This document shows positions 17,944 to 27,087 of a stretch of DNA of 57,769 nt, piece by piece. Source of the DNA: Rubidibacter lacunae KORDI 51-2 (GTDB taxonomy: Bacteria > Cyanobacteriota > Cyanobacteriia > Cyanobacteriales > Rubidibacteraceae); assembly GCF_000473895.1 (NCBI RefSeq), contig NZ_ASSJ01000021.1:1-57769 (forward strand). Direction: 5' to 3'. A program made the position numbers and the translations under genes. The notes under the pieces are model-generated. The model had not been told where the DNA came from and did no database searches. It worked only from the letters and a program-made list of their open reading frames with translations. Every line of letters starts with the position of its first letter. The stretch's first letter is position 1.

Positions 17944-18464
17944 TGACAACTCCAAAGCAAGCGCAGCGCGGGCAAGAATGGCTGGAGTCGGTTATTGCAC
18001 TTATGGGAATTCCGGCCGGCGTCAGCACGACCTTCCCCGATGCGGAAGACGAGACAGCCAGTTGCTGGCTGACAGTCGATTCAGCAGCGCTAAGCGAGGG
18101 CCAGCTCGCCGTACTGTTGGGCAGCCAAGAGGGTTGCGGCCGCAGCGAACCCTTAGACGCACTGCAATACTTGGCAAACACGCTATTAAATTTAGGCGTG
18201 CCTGACGAGGAGCAGCAAGCGTTCACGACCGAGTTAAACGGCTATCGCCTCCGGCGCCAGCAAGAGCTACAAACACTCGCCGACGCCGTAGCGCAGCAAG
18301 TCCGCGATACCGGTGAGGAGGCAGAGATGAAGGAACTGTCCTCAGCCGAGCGCCGTCAGGTGCATAGCTTCCTCAAGCGCTACGACGATCTCGAAACCTA
18401 CAGTCGCGGTCAGGAACCCGATCGACGCTTGGCGGTCAAGCTGCGATCGCCGGATCGAGCTTAG
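17940..18464 (+). CDS. jag: Jag/EloR-type RNA-binding protein (KH + R3H)
   Basis: This 174-aa protein starts inside the yidC stop codon. The first 100 residues form a KH-like fold ([16 protein letters not shown], then [13 protein letters not shown]). The C-terminal R3H domain is clear: [20 protein letters not shown], then [14 protein letters not shown]. In other bacteria the yidC-linked Jag/EloR/KhpB protein binds RNA and affects cell elongation. The N-terminal Jag-N domain of Bacillus-type proteins is absent here, as is usual in cyanobacteria. Two adjacent ATG codons (17940, 17943) could both serve as start. Confidence 0.9.
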   Translation: MMTTPKQAQRGQEWLESVIALMGIPAGVSTTFPDAEDETASCWLTVDSAALSEGQLAVLLGSQEGCGRSEPLDALQYLANTLLNLGVPDEEQQAFTTELNGYRLRRQQELQTLADAVAQQVRDTGEEAEMKELSSAERRQVHSFLKRYDDLETYSRGQEPDRRLAVKLRSPDRA

Positions 18465-18521
18465 CAACAGGCACGCAGGGTTGCCCAGTCCGACTGAACC
18501 CTTTACCAGCGTGGACGCGAG

Positions 18522-19028
18522 ATGAAACCAATCTATATACCGCACTTGCTGACCGCCCCCGAGCGGCGGCGGACGCTACAGATTGAAGATCGCATCTCCG
18601 GTTTGGAGACTCTGACACCCGTTCGCGGCAAGCTTGTCGTCACTCATTGCGGAACTTATTTGGAGGTTGCAGCCAGTGCCGAGGCGATCGTGACGTTGAC
18701 CTGCGATCGCACGCTTCAGCAATACAACCACAAGTTAAGTCTCGATACGAGCGAGATCATCTGGCTCGACGACCGCGACAATTTGGCGGATGTGGGACCG
18801 GGCGAGCGAGAAGTTTCGGCAGAGGAACTCACCGAAAGCCTATCCTCGCAGGGGCATTTCGAGCCAGAAGCGTGGCTATACGAGCAAATGTGTTTGGCTA
18901 TGCCAATGCGGCGGCTCAATGACGACTCCAGTCCCGTTGGGACCTACGACTATCGCGATGCACCCTATGCAGACAATCGTTTTGCCGCGTTGGCAGTTCT
19001 GAAGGAGCAGCTGTCTTCTCAGAATTAG
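18522..19028 (+). CDS. DUF177 (YceD-like) protein
   Basis: The product (168 aa) is a DUF177 protein, related to bacterial YceD and plant DCL, which are linked to 23S rRNA accumulation. The signature VTLTCDRTLQQYNHKL is visible; the cysteine pattern is partial, with a single Cys in this motif. The acidic end region with EPEAWLYEQMCLAMP is typical. It lies 57 bp after jag in the same direction, and this order (yidC-jag-DUF177-ycf46) is common in cyanobacteria. It is soluble with no membrane segment. The gene ends just before a strong hairpin at 19054-19086. Confidence 0.87.
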   Translation: MKPIYIPHLLTAPERRRTLQIEDRISGLETLTPVRGKLVVTHCGTYLEVAASAEAIVTLTCDRTLQQYNHKLSLDTSEIIWLDDRDNLADVGPGEREVSAEELTESLSSQGHFEPEAWLYEQMCLAMPMRRLNDDSSPVGTYDYRDAPYADNRFAALAVLKEQLSSQN

Positions 19029-19053
19029 CCCCGTCGACGCCCTACGCGAGGTC

Positions 19054-19086
19054 TGTGGGAACGGCGCCGGGGGGGGCGTTCCCACA
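19054..19086 (+). terminator. GC-rich hairpin between DUF177 gene and ycf46
   Basis: TGTGGGAACG (19054-19063) pairs with CGTTCCCACA (19077-19086) around a G-rich 13-base loop. There is no T-tract, so it may be an attenuator, an RNA-stability element or a processing site rather than a full terminator. It ends 29 bases before the ycf46 start. Confidence 0.5.
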
Positions 19087-19115
19087 CCTAACGATGGAGC
19101 ACGAGATCCTGAGCT

Positions 19116-20633
19116 ATGAGCTTCAGCGAAGAGTTCGAACTGCTTTTGCGCGCACGCTACCCGCTACTGTACATTCCAACCCCAGAAGAAGAGCGCCTCG
19201 AAGCAGAGATAGTAGCTTGCGCGCGCCGCATGGGCGATCGCGCTGTATACGCGTGGGATTTTGTCGACGGCTATCGGGATAATCCTAACAACGCAGGGGT
19301 AGCGCAGCGCAATCCATTGCAGGCGCTGGAATTTGCCGAGAAACTGCCAGCCAATGCGGGCGGGATCGTCGTCCTCCGAGATTTCCATCGCTTCCTCGAA
19401 GACGTTGCCGTTGCGCGCAAGCTTCGTAACCTGGCACGCCAGCTCAAAGCGCGGCCGGTCAACGTGGCGATTGTATCGCCGCAGTTGGTTGTGCCACCCG
19501 ACCTCAGTGAGGTGCTGACGGTGGTAGATTTTCCGCTACCGACGGCAGATAACATTGCTCGCGAGCTGGAGCGCTTGTTGGCTCCGCTGGCACAGGGGCT
19601 GCCGGAGTCGACGCGCGACGAGTTGGTCCGGGCGGCACGCGGGCTATCTCTGGAGCGCATTCGCCGGGTACTGTCGCGGGCGATCGCCTTGCACGGGGAG
19701 GTGCGGGCGGACGATGTGGAGCTGATGTTGGAGGAGAAGCGACAGTCGGTCCGCCAAACGCAAATTTTAGATTTCTATCCGGCCACCGAGCAGATGTCAG
19801 ATATCGGCGGCTTAGACAATCTGAAGGATTGGCTGTTGCGCCGGGGGTGCGCCTTTGCCGATCGCGCGCGGGCATATGGTTTGCCGCACCCGCGCGGGCT
19901 ACTTTTGGTAGGCATTCAGGGGACGGGCAAGTCGCTAACGGCTAAGGCGATCGCTCATACCTGGCATTTACCGCTGTTGAGGCTGGACGTGGGGCGGCTG
20001 TTTGGCGGATTGGTTGGCGAATCCGAGTCGCGGACGCGTCAGGGGTTGGCGCTAGCCGAAGCGCTGGCACCGTGTGTTTTGTGGATCGACGAAATAGACA
20101 AGGCATTTGCCGGTGCCGAGGGGCGAGGCGATGCGGGAACGAGCAGCCGCGTATTCGGAACGTTTATTACTTGGATGGCCGAGAAGCGATCGCCCGTGTT
20201 CGTGGTGGCAACAGCGAATAACATCCGCGCGCTGCCGCCGGAGCTGCTGCGCAAGGGGCGCTTTGACGAGATCTTCTTTGTCGGGCTGCCAGAAACCGAA
20301 GAACGACGGGAGATTTTTGCCGTACACTTAGGGCGATTGCGCCCGCACAATCTCAAGGAGTTCGACCTAGAGCGACTGGGATACGAAACACCGGAGTTTT
20401 CTGGGGCAGAGATCGAGCAGGCGATCGTGGAAGCGATGCACACCGGCTTCAGCCAAAACCGGGATTTCACGACGGAGGATATCCTGGAAGCGTGCAGCCA
20501 GATCGTGCCGCTAGCGCGGACAGCACGCGAGGAGATTCAGTATCTCCAGGATTGGGTGGCGGCAGGGAAGGCGCGCTTGGCGTCGCGCACTAGCGATCTC
20601 ACCCGTCGGATCCAGCAACAATTGCGGGATTAA
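19116..20633 (+). CDS. ycf46: Ycf46-type AAA+ ATPase
   Basis: This 505-aa protein matches the cyanobacterial/plastid Ycf46 family. The N-terminal 200 residues are the family-specific part (LLLRARYPLLYIPTPEEERL). The AAA module follows, with Walker A GIQGTGKSLTAKAIA near residue 270, Walker B CVLWIDEIDKAF, an arginine-finger region ELLRKGRFDEIFFVGLP, and sensor 2 in FSGAEIEQAIVEA. It is soluble. A role in regulating carbon uptake or photosynthesis has been suggested for the family in cyanobacteria, but the substrate is not known. All nucleotide-binding motifs are intact. Confidence 0.93.
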   Translation: MSFSEEFELLLRARYPLLYIPTPEEERLEAEIVACARRMGDRAVYAWDFVDGYRDNPNNAGVAQRNPLQALEFAEKLPANAGGIVVLRDFHRFLEDVAVARKLRNLARQLKARPVNVAIVSPQLVVPPDLSEVLTVVDFPLPTADNIARELERLLAPLAQGLPESTRDELVRAARGLSLERIRRVLSRAIALHGEVRADDVELMLEEKRQSVRQTQILDFYPATEQMSDIGGLDNLKDWLLRRGCAFADRARAYGLPHPRGLLLVGIQGTGKSLTAKAIAHTWHLPLLRLDVGRLFGGLVGESESRTRQGLALAEALAPCVLWIDEIDKAFAGAEGRGDAGTSSRVFGTFITWMAEKRSPVFVVATANNIRALPPELLRKGRFDEIFFVGLPETEERREIFAVHLGRLRPHNLKEFDLERLGYETPEFSGAEIEQAIVEAMHTGFSQNRDFTTEDILEACSQIVPLARTAREEIQYLQDWVAAGKARLASRTSDLTRRIQQQLRD

Positions 20634-20669
20634 AAGGTTGGTCGAGTTTATCGTTCGAGCGCGCTACTT

Positions 20670-21167
20670 ATGAACTGGGTCGGACTGATTCAATTAATTC
20701 TGGGCTTCATCTTTGGCATTGCCCTGTTCGTCGGTGCTGGTGTTGGCGCGGGCTATTATTTTCTGTCCCGTTTGGCTGATGCACCGCCACCCCCCACGTT
20801 CCCCCCTCCAGAAGAACAGCCAGCCGTTAGCGAACCGACCGAGCCCGAGGAGCCCACGACCGAGTTTGCTGAAACAACAGGAGCTGCCGAGCCGGAGCTT
20901 GAGCCAAAAACACCGACCTTTGAGGAGCGCTTCGGACCTTCCGCCTATCGCGCTTTCGTAACTTGGCCCGAAGGATTGCGATTGCGATCGGAACCGGGTG
21001 ATGGAGGTGAAGCGATCGGGGGAGTTGCGTTCGATCAAGAACTCGTGATTCTCGGCACGAGCGACGACGGCGTCTGGCAGCGGGTTCACGTGCAGGCAAC
21101 CGGTGAAGAAGCTTGGGTAAAGGCCGGCAACGTCCGTCGGGCAGACGAACCCGCAACCACTCCATAA
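20670..21167 (+). CDS. SH3-domain protein, membrane-anchored
   Basis: The protein (165 aa) has an N-terminal membrane anchor (LIQLILGFIFGIALFVGAGV). A long Pro/Glu-rich linker (residues about 36-90, rich in PPP, EEPTTE) follows, then a C-terminal bacterial SH3 fold (WPEGLRLRSEPGDGGEAIGG, then LGTSDDGVWQRVHV and EAWVKAGNV). SH3 domains of this type bind peptidoglycan or protein partners outside the membrane. It follows ycf46 by 36 bp and may be in the same transcript. Function is unknown. Its stop converges on pepP. Confidence 0.8.
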   Translation: MNWVGLIQLILGFIFGIALFVGAGVGAGYYFLSRLADAPPPPTFPPPEEQPAVSEPTEPEEPTTEFAETTGAAEPELEPKTPTFEERFGPSAYRAFVTWPEGLRLRSEPGDGGEAIGGVAFDQELVILGTSDDGVWQRVHVQATGEEAWVKAGNVRRADEPATTP

Positions 21168-21287
21168 CCGCGATCGCCCTCCGTCAAGAACAGCTGCTCC
21201 CGAGGCAGCACGCAAATCAAACAAATTAGTAGACGTTTCGGCAGTCTCCTCAGCTGCAATTGCTGGCCACCCGCCGATTGGGCAAAG

Positions 21288-22628
21288 CTATTGGACCCAG
21301 GCAACGTTGCGACGCTCCATGTCTTCAACGGATTTCGGTAGGGCTGCGGTCAGGACTTCCTGCCCGGCCGCCGTGACTAACACATCGTCCTCGATTCGAA
21401 TGCCGATGCCCCGCCAGCGATCGTCGACTTCAGGTTGGTCTTCTGCCGGTTTGACATCGGGCGCGATGTAAATTCCTGGCTCGACGGTCAAGACGTGACC
21501 GGGCTGGAGGGGTTGCCAGCGATCGTCGCCGAGCTTGTACGCACCCACATCATGGACGTCAACCCCCAGCCAGTGACCGGTTCGGTGCATGTAATAGGGC
21601 TTATACTTTTCTTCCTCGATCAGCTGGTCAACGTTGCCCTTGAGGATACCGAGTTCGACGAAACCTTCAACGAGAACGCGAACGGCTTTATCGTGAAACG
21701 CATTGTACGGATTCCCCGGTTTGACTTCTGCGATCGCCTGTTGTTGAGCTTCTAGTACGAGTTCGTAAAGCAACTTTTGCTCCGTCGTAAACCGCCCGCC
21801 AACCGGGAACGTGCGCGTGATGTCGGAGTTGTAATAGTCATAGGAGCATCCGGCATCGATGAGGAGTAAGTCGCTATCTTGCATCTGGCGCGAGTTCTCA
21901 ATGTAATGCAAGATGCAAGCATTGACTCCGGAGGCGACGATCGACGGATATGCAGGTCCGAGCGCGCCGCGTTTGCGGAAAACGTATTCCAGTTCGGCTT
22001 GGATTTCATACTCGTAGCAACCGGGACGCGTGACTTCAAATGCCCGAGCGTGGGCGTCGACGGCAATCTCCGCAGCGCGGCGCATGAGGGCCAGTTCGGC
22101 AGGGCTTTTCACCATGCGCAGTGGGTGAAAGATCGCGCGCGGGTCCTCTAGGGCAATCGGACCGCGACCTTCTTTTTGATACTTGGCAAGCTGCCGCTGC
22201 CAGTGGGCGATGACCTTGGTGTCGAAGGCGCGATCGCGCCCCATGCGGTGATAAATGCGATCGGCTTTTTCGATATACTGTGGTAGCTTTTCGTCGAGTT
22301 CGTCAATTGAATAGGCAATGTCGGCACCATATCGTTCCTTAGCCGCATCGACGCCCGCACGCAACCCGACCCAGGTCTCCTTCTCGGGATCTTTCGGTTG
22401 GACGAACAACACGAACTGGTGTTCTTCGTGATGCGGGGTAAACACCGCCACAGCCGACGGTTCGTCGAAACCGGTCAGGTAATAAAAATCGCTGTCTTGG
22501 CGGAACGAATATTCCACATCGTTGTGCATCACGGCCATCGGCGCGCTGCGGAATAGGGCAGTGCCCCCGCCGATTTTTTCCAGTAGCGCCTCGCGACGCT
22601 GGCGATATTCTGCAGGCGCGATCGTCAT
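21288..22628 (-). CDS. pepP: Xaa-Pro aminopeptidase (aminopeptidase P, M24)
   Basis: This 446-aa metallopeptidase removes an N-terminal residue before proline. The N-terminal creatinase-like domain (ALFRSAPMAVMHNDVEYSFR) is followed by the pita-bread catalytic domain. Metal ligands are visible: Asp in LLIDAGCSYDYY and in YNSDITRTFP, His in MHRTGHWLGVDVHDVGAY, and two Glu in TVEPGIYI and GIRIEDDVLV. The five-ligand dimetal site is thus complete. Length is normal. It is cytosolic and transcribed alone toward the SH3 gene. The ATG at 22628 lies after a clear non-coding gap. Confidence 0.94.
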   Translation of the reverse strand: MTIAPAEYRQRREALLEKIGGGTALFRSAPMAVMHNDVEYSFRQDSDFYYLTGFDEPSAVAVFTPHHEEHQFVLFVQPKDPEKETWVGLRAGVDAAKERYGADIAYSIDELDEKLPQYIEKADRIYHRMGRDRAFDTKVIAHWQRQLAKYQKEGRGPIALEDPRAIFHPLRMVKSPAELALMRRAAEIAVDAHARAFEVTRPGCYEYEIQAELEYVFRKRGALGPAYPSIVASGVNACILHYIENSRQMQDSDLLLIDAGCSYDYYNSDITRTFPVGGRFTTEQKLLYELVLEAQQQAIAEVKPGNPYNAFHDKAVRVLVEGFVELGILKGNVDQLIEEEKYKPYYMHRTGHWLGVDVHDVGAYKLGDDRWQPLQPGHVLTVEPGIYIAPDVKPAEDQPEVDDRWRGIGIRIEDDVLVTAAGQEVLTAALPKSVEDMERRNVAWVQ

Positions 22629-22756
22629 GAAACCTACTGGTGCGATTGTTGCTAAAGTCCCAGGTTCATTCTGGAGGACTGCAAATGTAACTCAATGTTA
22701 ACTCACTCGGCTAGCCGGTTCTTAAAATAGCGCGATCGCTGGCAATTGCGACCGAC

Positions 22757-25700
22757 TTAGTTGCGATCTCCGCTCGGGTCGGAGGAAGCTGTTTGCGAAA
22801 GTGCCAGTCTCGGGCGGCCACGTCGAGTGAGGCGCCGCGGTCCCCGCGGGCGGGGCGGATCGTGCAGTAACACGTAGAAGCACGGGACCAAAAATAGCGT
22901 CAGCACCGTTGCCAGCGATAGTCCCGAGAACACCACCACGCCAAGCGGTTGCAGGAACTCCGAGCCCTCGCCTGCTCCGACTGCTAAGGGAAATAGTCCG
23001 AGTACAGTCGTCAGCGTCGTCATCAAAATCGGACGCAGGCGCTGCGGTGCCGCTTGCAAAATCGCTACCTGGTGGGAGATGCGATCGCGATCGCGAATTT
23101 GGTTGGCCAGCTCCACCATCACAATGGCGTTGTTGACGACAATACCGACTAGCAACACCGCACCGACTATTGCCGTTGCCCCCACAGCCGTATCAGTCAC
23201 AAACAAACCAAAAATCCCGCCGCTCAGCGCAAACGGTACTGCTAGCCCGATCGCCAGCGGATCGAGCAGCGAATTATATTGAATCGCCATGACGGCAAAG
23301 ACTAAGAAGGACGCCAGTCCGGCCAGCAGCACCAGCGATCCTTGCAGGGACTCATTGGCGCGGGCGGCGAAGCTGGGCAGCCGCGTCACACCGGGCGGCA
23401 GTTTCACGTCCGCCAGCAGTGCATCGACTTCCGCCAGAGCGTTGCTGAGGGTGGCGCCGTCGGTCAGAGTCCCGGAGATCGCGAACACTTCGCGCTGGTC
23501 GATGCGCTCGATTTCGCCCGGCGCGCTCCCGCGCTCGATCGCGGCGATGTCGCCGAGGCGCACGAAGCGCCCGTCGCCGGCGAATAACGGAATGGCGCGT
23601 AGTTGCTGGGCTTGCTGGACGGAACCGGGTGGGAGCTTTACGCGCACGTCCACCAATCGATCCGCACGTTGCAGCTGCGTGGGAACGGAGCCACCAAGAG
23701 CGGTTTGAATTGTTTCACCAATTTCTTCGGCCGTCAGTCCGAGGTCTGCGGAGCGTTCCCAGTCCGGTCGAATTTGTATTTCTTGTTGCGGATCTGCGAC
23801 ATCGGGGCGGAAGCGAGCGAGTTTTGCTTGGCGGAGGGCAGCCAGCACTTGCTTGCCCGCTTGCTGGAGTGCTGCCGAGTCGCCACCTTGCAGTAGGACA
23901 TCGATTTCCGCACGCACGGGTGAGTTGCTTGTAATCAGGCCGCGCACGGATTCTGGGAACCCGCGCAACTCAATATCGAGCGGGGAGAGGGCGTCGAACT
24001 CTTGCTGGATGCGATCGATAACCGCTGCAACGTTGCTGCCCGGCTGCAAGGTAATCGTGCTCGAGCTACGCAGGGCATTCTCGCTCGTGGAGGTACCGAA
24101 CAGAAAGCCACCGACTGTCGTGAAGGCGTAGTTGACTTCTGGTTGTGCCAGGACGATGCGATCGACGTCCTGCATGACCGCGCGGTTAGTTTCAATGGTC
24201 GTCCCCGGCAGAAACTGCACGATTATACGGGCCTGTCCCGTGCTGATGCGCGGCAAGATTTCCTGCGAAAGCCGACCTGCCATCCACAGGCTGCCGCACC
24301 CTAGGACGATCGCCGCGATCGCCAACACCACCAAGCGCCACCGCACGACCCCGTCCAGCAGGCGACCGTACTGCTGGGTCAATCCTGCAAAGTGGGCGTC
24401 GAAGGAGCGAATGGGCGCAAATTGCTTCAAGCCGCTGGACCGCGGAATCGCCAGCAGGCGCGATGACAGAGCGGGCACGACCGTCAAAGCGACTGCCAGC
24501 GATGCAGCCACTGCAAAGGAGATCGTCAACACCAGCTCGTTAAACAGGAGTGAGATGAACCCGCCCGCGAGCAAAAACGGCAAGACGGCAACGAGGTTGG
24601 TCGCCGTGGACGCAAATAGAGCCGACTCCAGTTCTCGACTGCTGGCTTCAGCTCGGGCAATCACGGACGCGGGGTCTAGCGGTCCGGCGGCGGCGCGATC
24701 GCGCTCCACCCCGGCGACAATGCTTTCGAGCATGACGATCGCGTTATCCACGACGATGCCGACGCCGAGTGCCAAACCGCCCAGGCTGAAGATATTGAGC
24801 GATAGACCGAATAAGGCCATTGCCACCAGCGACGCCACGATCGTCAAAGGAATGGCAAGCACAATCACAAGTGTCTGTCGCAGCGAGCCCAGGAACAACA
24901 GAACCACGAGTGCGGCAAGTGTCGCGCCGACGAGTCCGGCAACAGCCACATTCCGCAACGAACTGCGGATAAAGCGCGACTCGTCGAGGGTAGGAGTCAG
25001 TGCCAGGTCGGCGGGGATCGAGCCATTTGCGGACAAAGACTCCAAGCGCGCCTTGACCCTATCGACAACCTGCACGGTGTTGGCATCGGGCTGCTTCTGG
25101 ATGCTGACTTTTACGGCGGGCGTGCCATTGAGCGTCACAAAGAGCCGCTGTTCCTCGGTCCCGTCGGTGACGGTGGCAATGTCGCGCAAATACACTTGCT
25201 GGGGTGGATCGGAGTTGGCGATCGCGATCGCCAGGTTGCGGATGTCGTCGGCGCTGTCAAAGCGTCCGTTCAGGCGCGTCAGGGCTTCTTCGCTGCCGCC
25301 GCGCAGCTGCCCGCCGGAAATATCTTGGTTGCGCTCGCGCAGTGCAGCAAGCACGTCGGCGAGGTCGATGCCGGTTGCTTGCAGGCGCTGGAGGTCCACG
25401 GCAACGCGCACTTCCTCGCGGACGCCGCCGGAAACATCGGTGTTGGCTACACCGGGCACGCGGTTCAGCTCGCGGGCGAGTTCTTCATCGGCAAATACCC
25501 GTAGCTCCATATCCGAACGCGATGCCGAGGCTAGGGCGAATTCATAGACCGGCAACTGAGAGGGGTCGAACGGAAACAGGCGCGGCTGATCGATCGTGTC
25601 GGGCAGGCTGTCGCGTGCGCGGTTGAGGGAGGCAGTCGCGTCGTTGAGGGCGCGATCTAGGTTGCCGCCGGGTTCGAAGAACAAGTCAAGGCTGATGCGT

Positions 25701-25981
25701 CCTTCGCGGGTGCGCGAGAAAATCTGCACCGCTCCTTCAGTCTGAGCTAGGGCGGATTCCAGCGGTCTCGTTACTGAGTCGACAGCAACATCAGGAGCAA
25801 CCCCAGGGGCGTCTGCACGCACGCCGATGCGCGGATAGACAATCGACGGCAGCAAGTCTACGGGCAAGCGCGAGGTGGCAAAAAGCCCCAGCACCACAAC
25901 CGTTAGCGTCAGCATCAGCGTGCCAATGTATCGCCGTATGGCAAGACCGGCTAGACTCGGGCGGGGCGGTGGAGCGGTCAT
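22757..25981 (-). CDS. RND-family efflux permease (AcrB/HAE1-like)
   Basis: The product (1074 aa) is a full-length RND pump. It has the N-terminal helix and the start of the periplasmic porter domain (VDLLPSIVYPRIGVRADAPG). The first set of helices carries NIFSLGGLALGVGIVVDNAIVML, whose Asp belongs to the proton relay, and the second has the matching FVTDTAVGATAIVGAVLLVGIVVNNAIV. Such pumps export lipophilic compounds or metals with a periplasmic adaptor and an outer-membrane channel. No adaptor gene is adjacent on either side, which is unusual. I chose the ATG at 25981; the frame opens at a TTG at 26002. The relay signature suits a hydrophobe (HAE) rather than heavy-metal pump. Confidence 0.93.
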   Translation of the reverse strand: MTAPPPRPSLAGLAIRRYIGTLMLTLTVVVLGLFATSRLPVDLLPSIVYPRIGVRADAPGVAPDVAVDSVTRPLESALAQTEGAVQIFSRTREGRISLDLFFEPGGNLDRALNDATASLNRARDSLPDTIDQPRLFPFDPSQLPVYEFALASASRSDMELRVFADEELARELNRVPGVANTDVSGGVREEVRVAVDLQRLQATGIDLADVLAALRERNQDISGGQLRGGSEEALTRLNGRFDSADDIRNLAIAIANSDPPQQVYLRDIATVTDGTEEQRLFVTLNGTPAVKVSIQKQPDANTVQVVDRVKARLESLSANGSIPADLALTPTLDESRFIRSSLRNVAVAGLVGATLAALVVLLFLGSLRQTLVIVLAIPLTIVASLVAMALFGLSLNIFSLGGLALGVGIVVDNAIVMLESIVAGVERDRAAAGPLDPASVIARAEASSRELESALFASTATNLVAVLPFLLAGGFISLLFNELVLTISFAVAASLAVALTVVPALSSRLLAIPRSSGLKQFAPIRSFDAHFAGLTQQYGRLLDGVVRWRLVVLAIAAIVLGCGSLWMAGRLSQEILPRISTGQARIIVQFLPGTTIETNRAVMQDVDRIVLAQPEVNYAFTTVGGFLFGTSTSENALRSSSTITLQPGSNVAAVIDRIQQEFDALSPLDIELRGFPESVRGLITSNSPVRAEIDVLLQGGDSAALQQAGKQVLAALRQAKLARFRPDVADPQQEIQIRPDWERSADLGLTAEEIGETIQTALGGSVPTQLQRADRLVDVRVKLPPGSVQQAQQLRAIPLFAGDGRFVRLGDIAAIERGSAPGEIERIDQREVFAISGTLTDGATLSNALAEVDALLADVKLPPGVTRLPSFAARANESLQGSLVLLAGLASFLVFAVMAIQYNSLLDPLAIGLAVPFALSGGIFGLFVTDTAVGATAIVGAVLLVGIVVNNAIVMVELANQIRDRDRISHQVAILQAAPQRLRPILMTTLTTVLGLFPLAVGAGEGSEFLQPLGVVVFSGLSLATVLTLFLVPCFYVLLHDPPRPRGPRRLTRRGRPRLALSQTASSDPSGDRN

Positions 25982-26181
25982 GAACCTCGCAGAGGCTGGC
26001 AAAGATCGATCGCCAGCTGTTTCGACTCACTCAAGATAGTGACACGTTCGCGATCGCCCGCTCAGCCCCTCGGGCGATCGGCTCAAGCCGAACGCGATTC
26101 GTCCGCGATCGTGCTGGGTGCGGATGCGTAGCACGGAGTAACTGCGGAGCTGCCGGTCTGTCCGCGGCGGGTCGGTAAATG

Positions 26182-27087
26182 CTACCAATCCAAGAGGTTT
26201 TTGAGGGTGGCCCCAACGGCGATGTAAAAGTTTCCTTCCTCTTGAGACCGAAACAATTGGAAAGGGCTGTCGGGAGCCCCTACGAACGGCCGCAAGCGCC
26301 AGCCGAGTTGCATCCCGACAACGCTGTAGAGAAGGATCCAGATTTTTAGCAAGAGATTGTTGAGTCGTTGCTCCATGCGGTAGGCAAGATAGCGGCAGCC
26401 GCGATAGAGATACCTCACCCCGTAAATCCCACACAGTGCCATGAGTCCCACGTGCATTAACAGTACGAATGAATAGCTGCCAGTGGTAGTGGTGAAGAAA
26501 AAAGCGACTGGTGCCAGACTAGCCAAAAGCACGGCTGTCGTGCCCAGAGTCGTGACCATGAGAGCCACGGTTTGGACAAAGCGAAAGCGTTGTCCCAGCA
26601 AGACGTTAAATGTATATAGCGAAGGAATACAAATCAGCGCAGTTAGCATGAACAATAGCGGGAGCTTTAAGCCAGAAGAGATTGCCTGGAGCGGGCCGCT
26701 ACTCAGTCCCATCACAAAACCGTAAACCCCCGAAAGAAGCGCACACAACACTGCCATAGAGACAATAATTCGTGGCAGCTGTCGTTGCGTATGAATTTGT
26801 TCGAAGATTGCCGTTTGCGCTCTGAGAATGTAGTCGAGGAACTGGATGATGAGATGTAGCGTACTGCTCTCGGCGATCGCTTTCCGCAACGACCGGGCTT
26901 CCTCTTCGTCGAGGGCATTAGTGCAGAATTTGTCTTCCCATCCCTCTTCCACATGGGATTTCTTTGTTTTTCGGGGCTTGCGTCGAGACGTTGGTTCGGC
27001 ATCGAGCGGGGGCGGCATGCTTACTTCGGGCTCGACGTATTCCGCATCAACTTCTGAGGTCGCCCGATCGGGTTTATGAGGTTGCAT
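26182..27087 (-). CDS. Yip1-like polytopic membrane protein
   Basis: The 301-aa product has a charged N-terminal region of about 95 residues (rich in Pro, Arg, Lys and Glu). About five or six membrane helices follow (IIVSMAVLCALLSGVYGF, LPLLFMLTALICIPSLYTF, FVLLMHVGLMALCGIYGV and others). The pattern NVLLGQRFRFVQTVALMV matches a cyanobacterial Yip1-like group that databases sometimes label as actin-binding WH2 proteins; I see no convincing WH2 motif. The function is unknown. It lies 180 bp upstream of the RND pump on the same strand and could be co-transcribed. The ATG follows an AGAGGAG. Confidence 0.7.
   Translation of the reverse strand: MQPHKPDRATSEVDAEYVEPEVSMPPPLDAEPTSRRKPRKTKKSHVEEGWEDKFCTNALDEEEARSLRKAIAESSTLHLIIQFLDYILRAQTAIFEQIHTQRQLPRIIVSMAVLCALLSGVYGFVMGLSSGPLQAISSGLKLPLLFMLTALICIPSLYTFNVLLGQRFRFVQTVALMVTTLGTTAVLLASLAPVAFFFTTTTGSYSFVLLMHVGLMALCGIYGVRYLYRGCRYLAYRMEQRLNNLLLKIWILLYSVVGMQLGWRLRPFVGAPDSPFQLFRSQEEGNFYIAVGATLKNLLDW

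Noticed and set aside
24132-25547. A 471-codon open frame antisense to the RND gene.
   Set aside because: Its translation is rich in Ser, Arg, Thr and Ala without domain pattern. It is explained by the GC-rich coding strand of the pump opposite.
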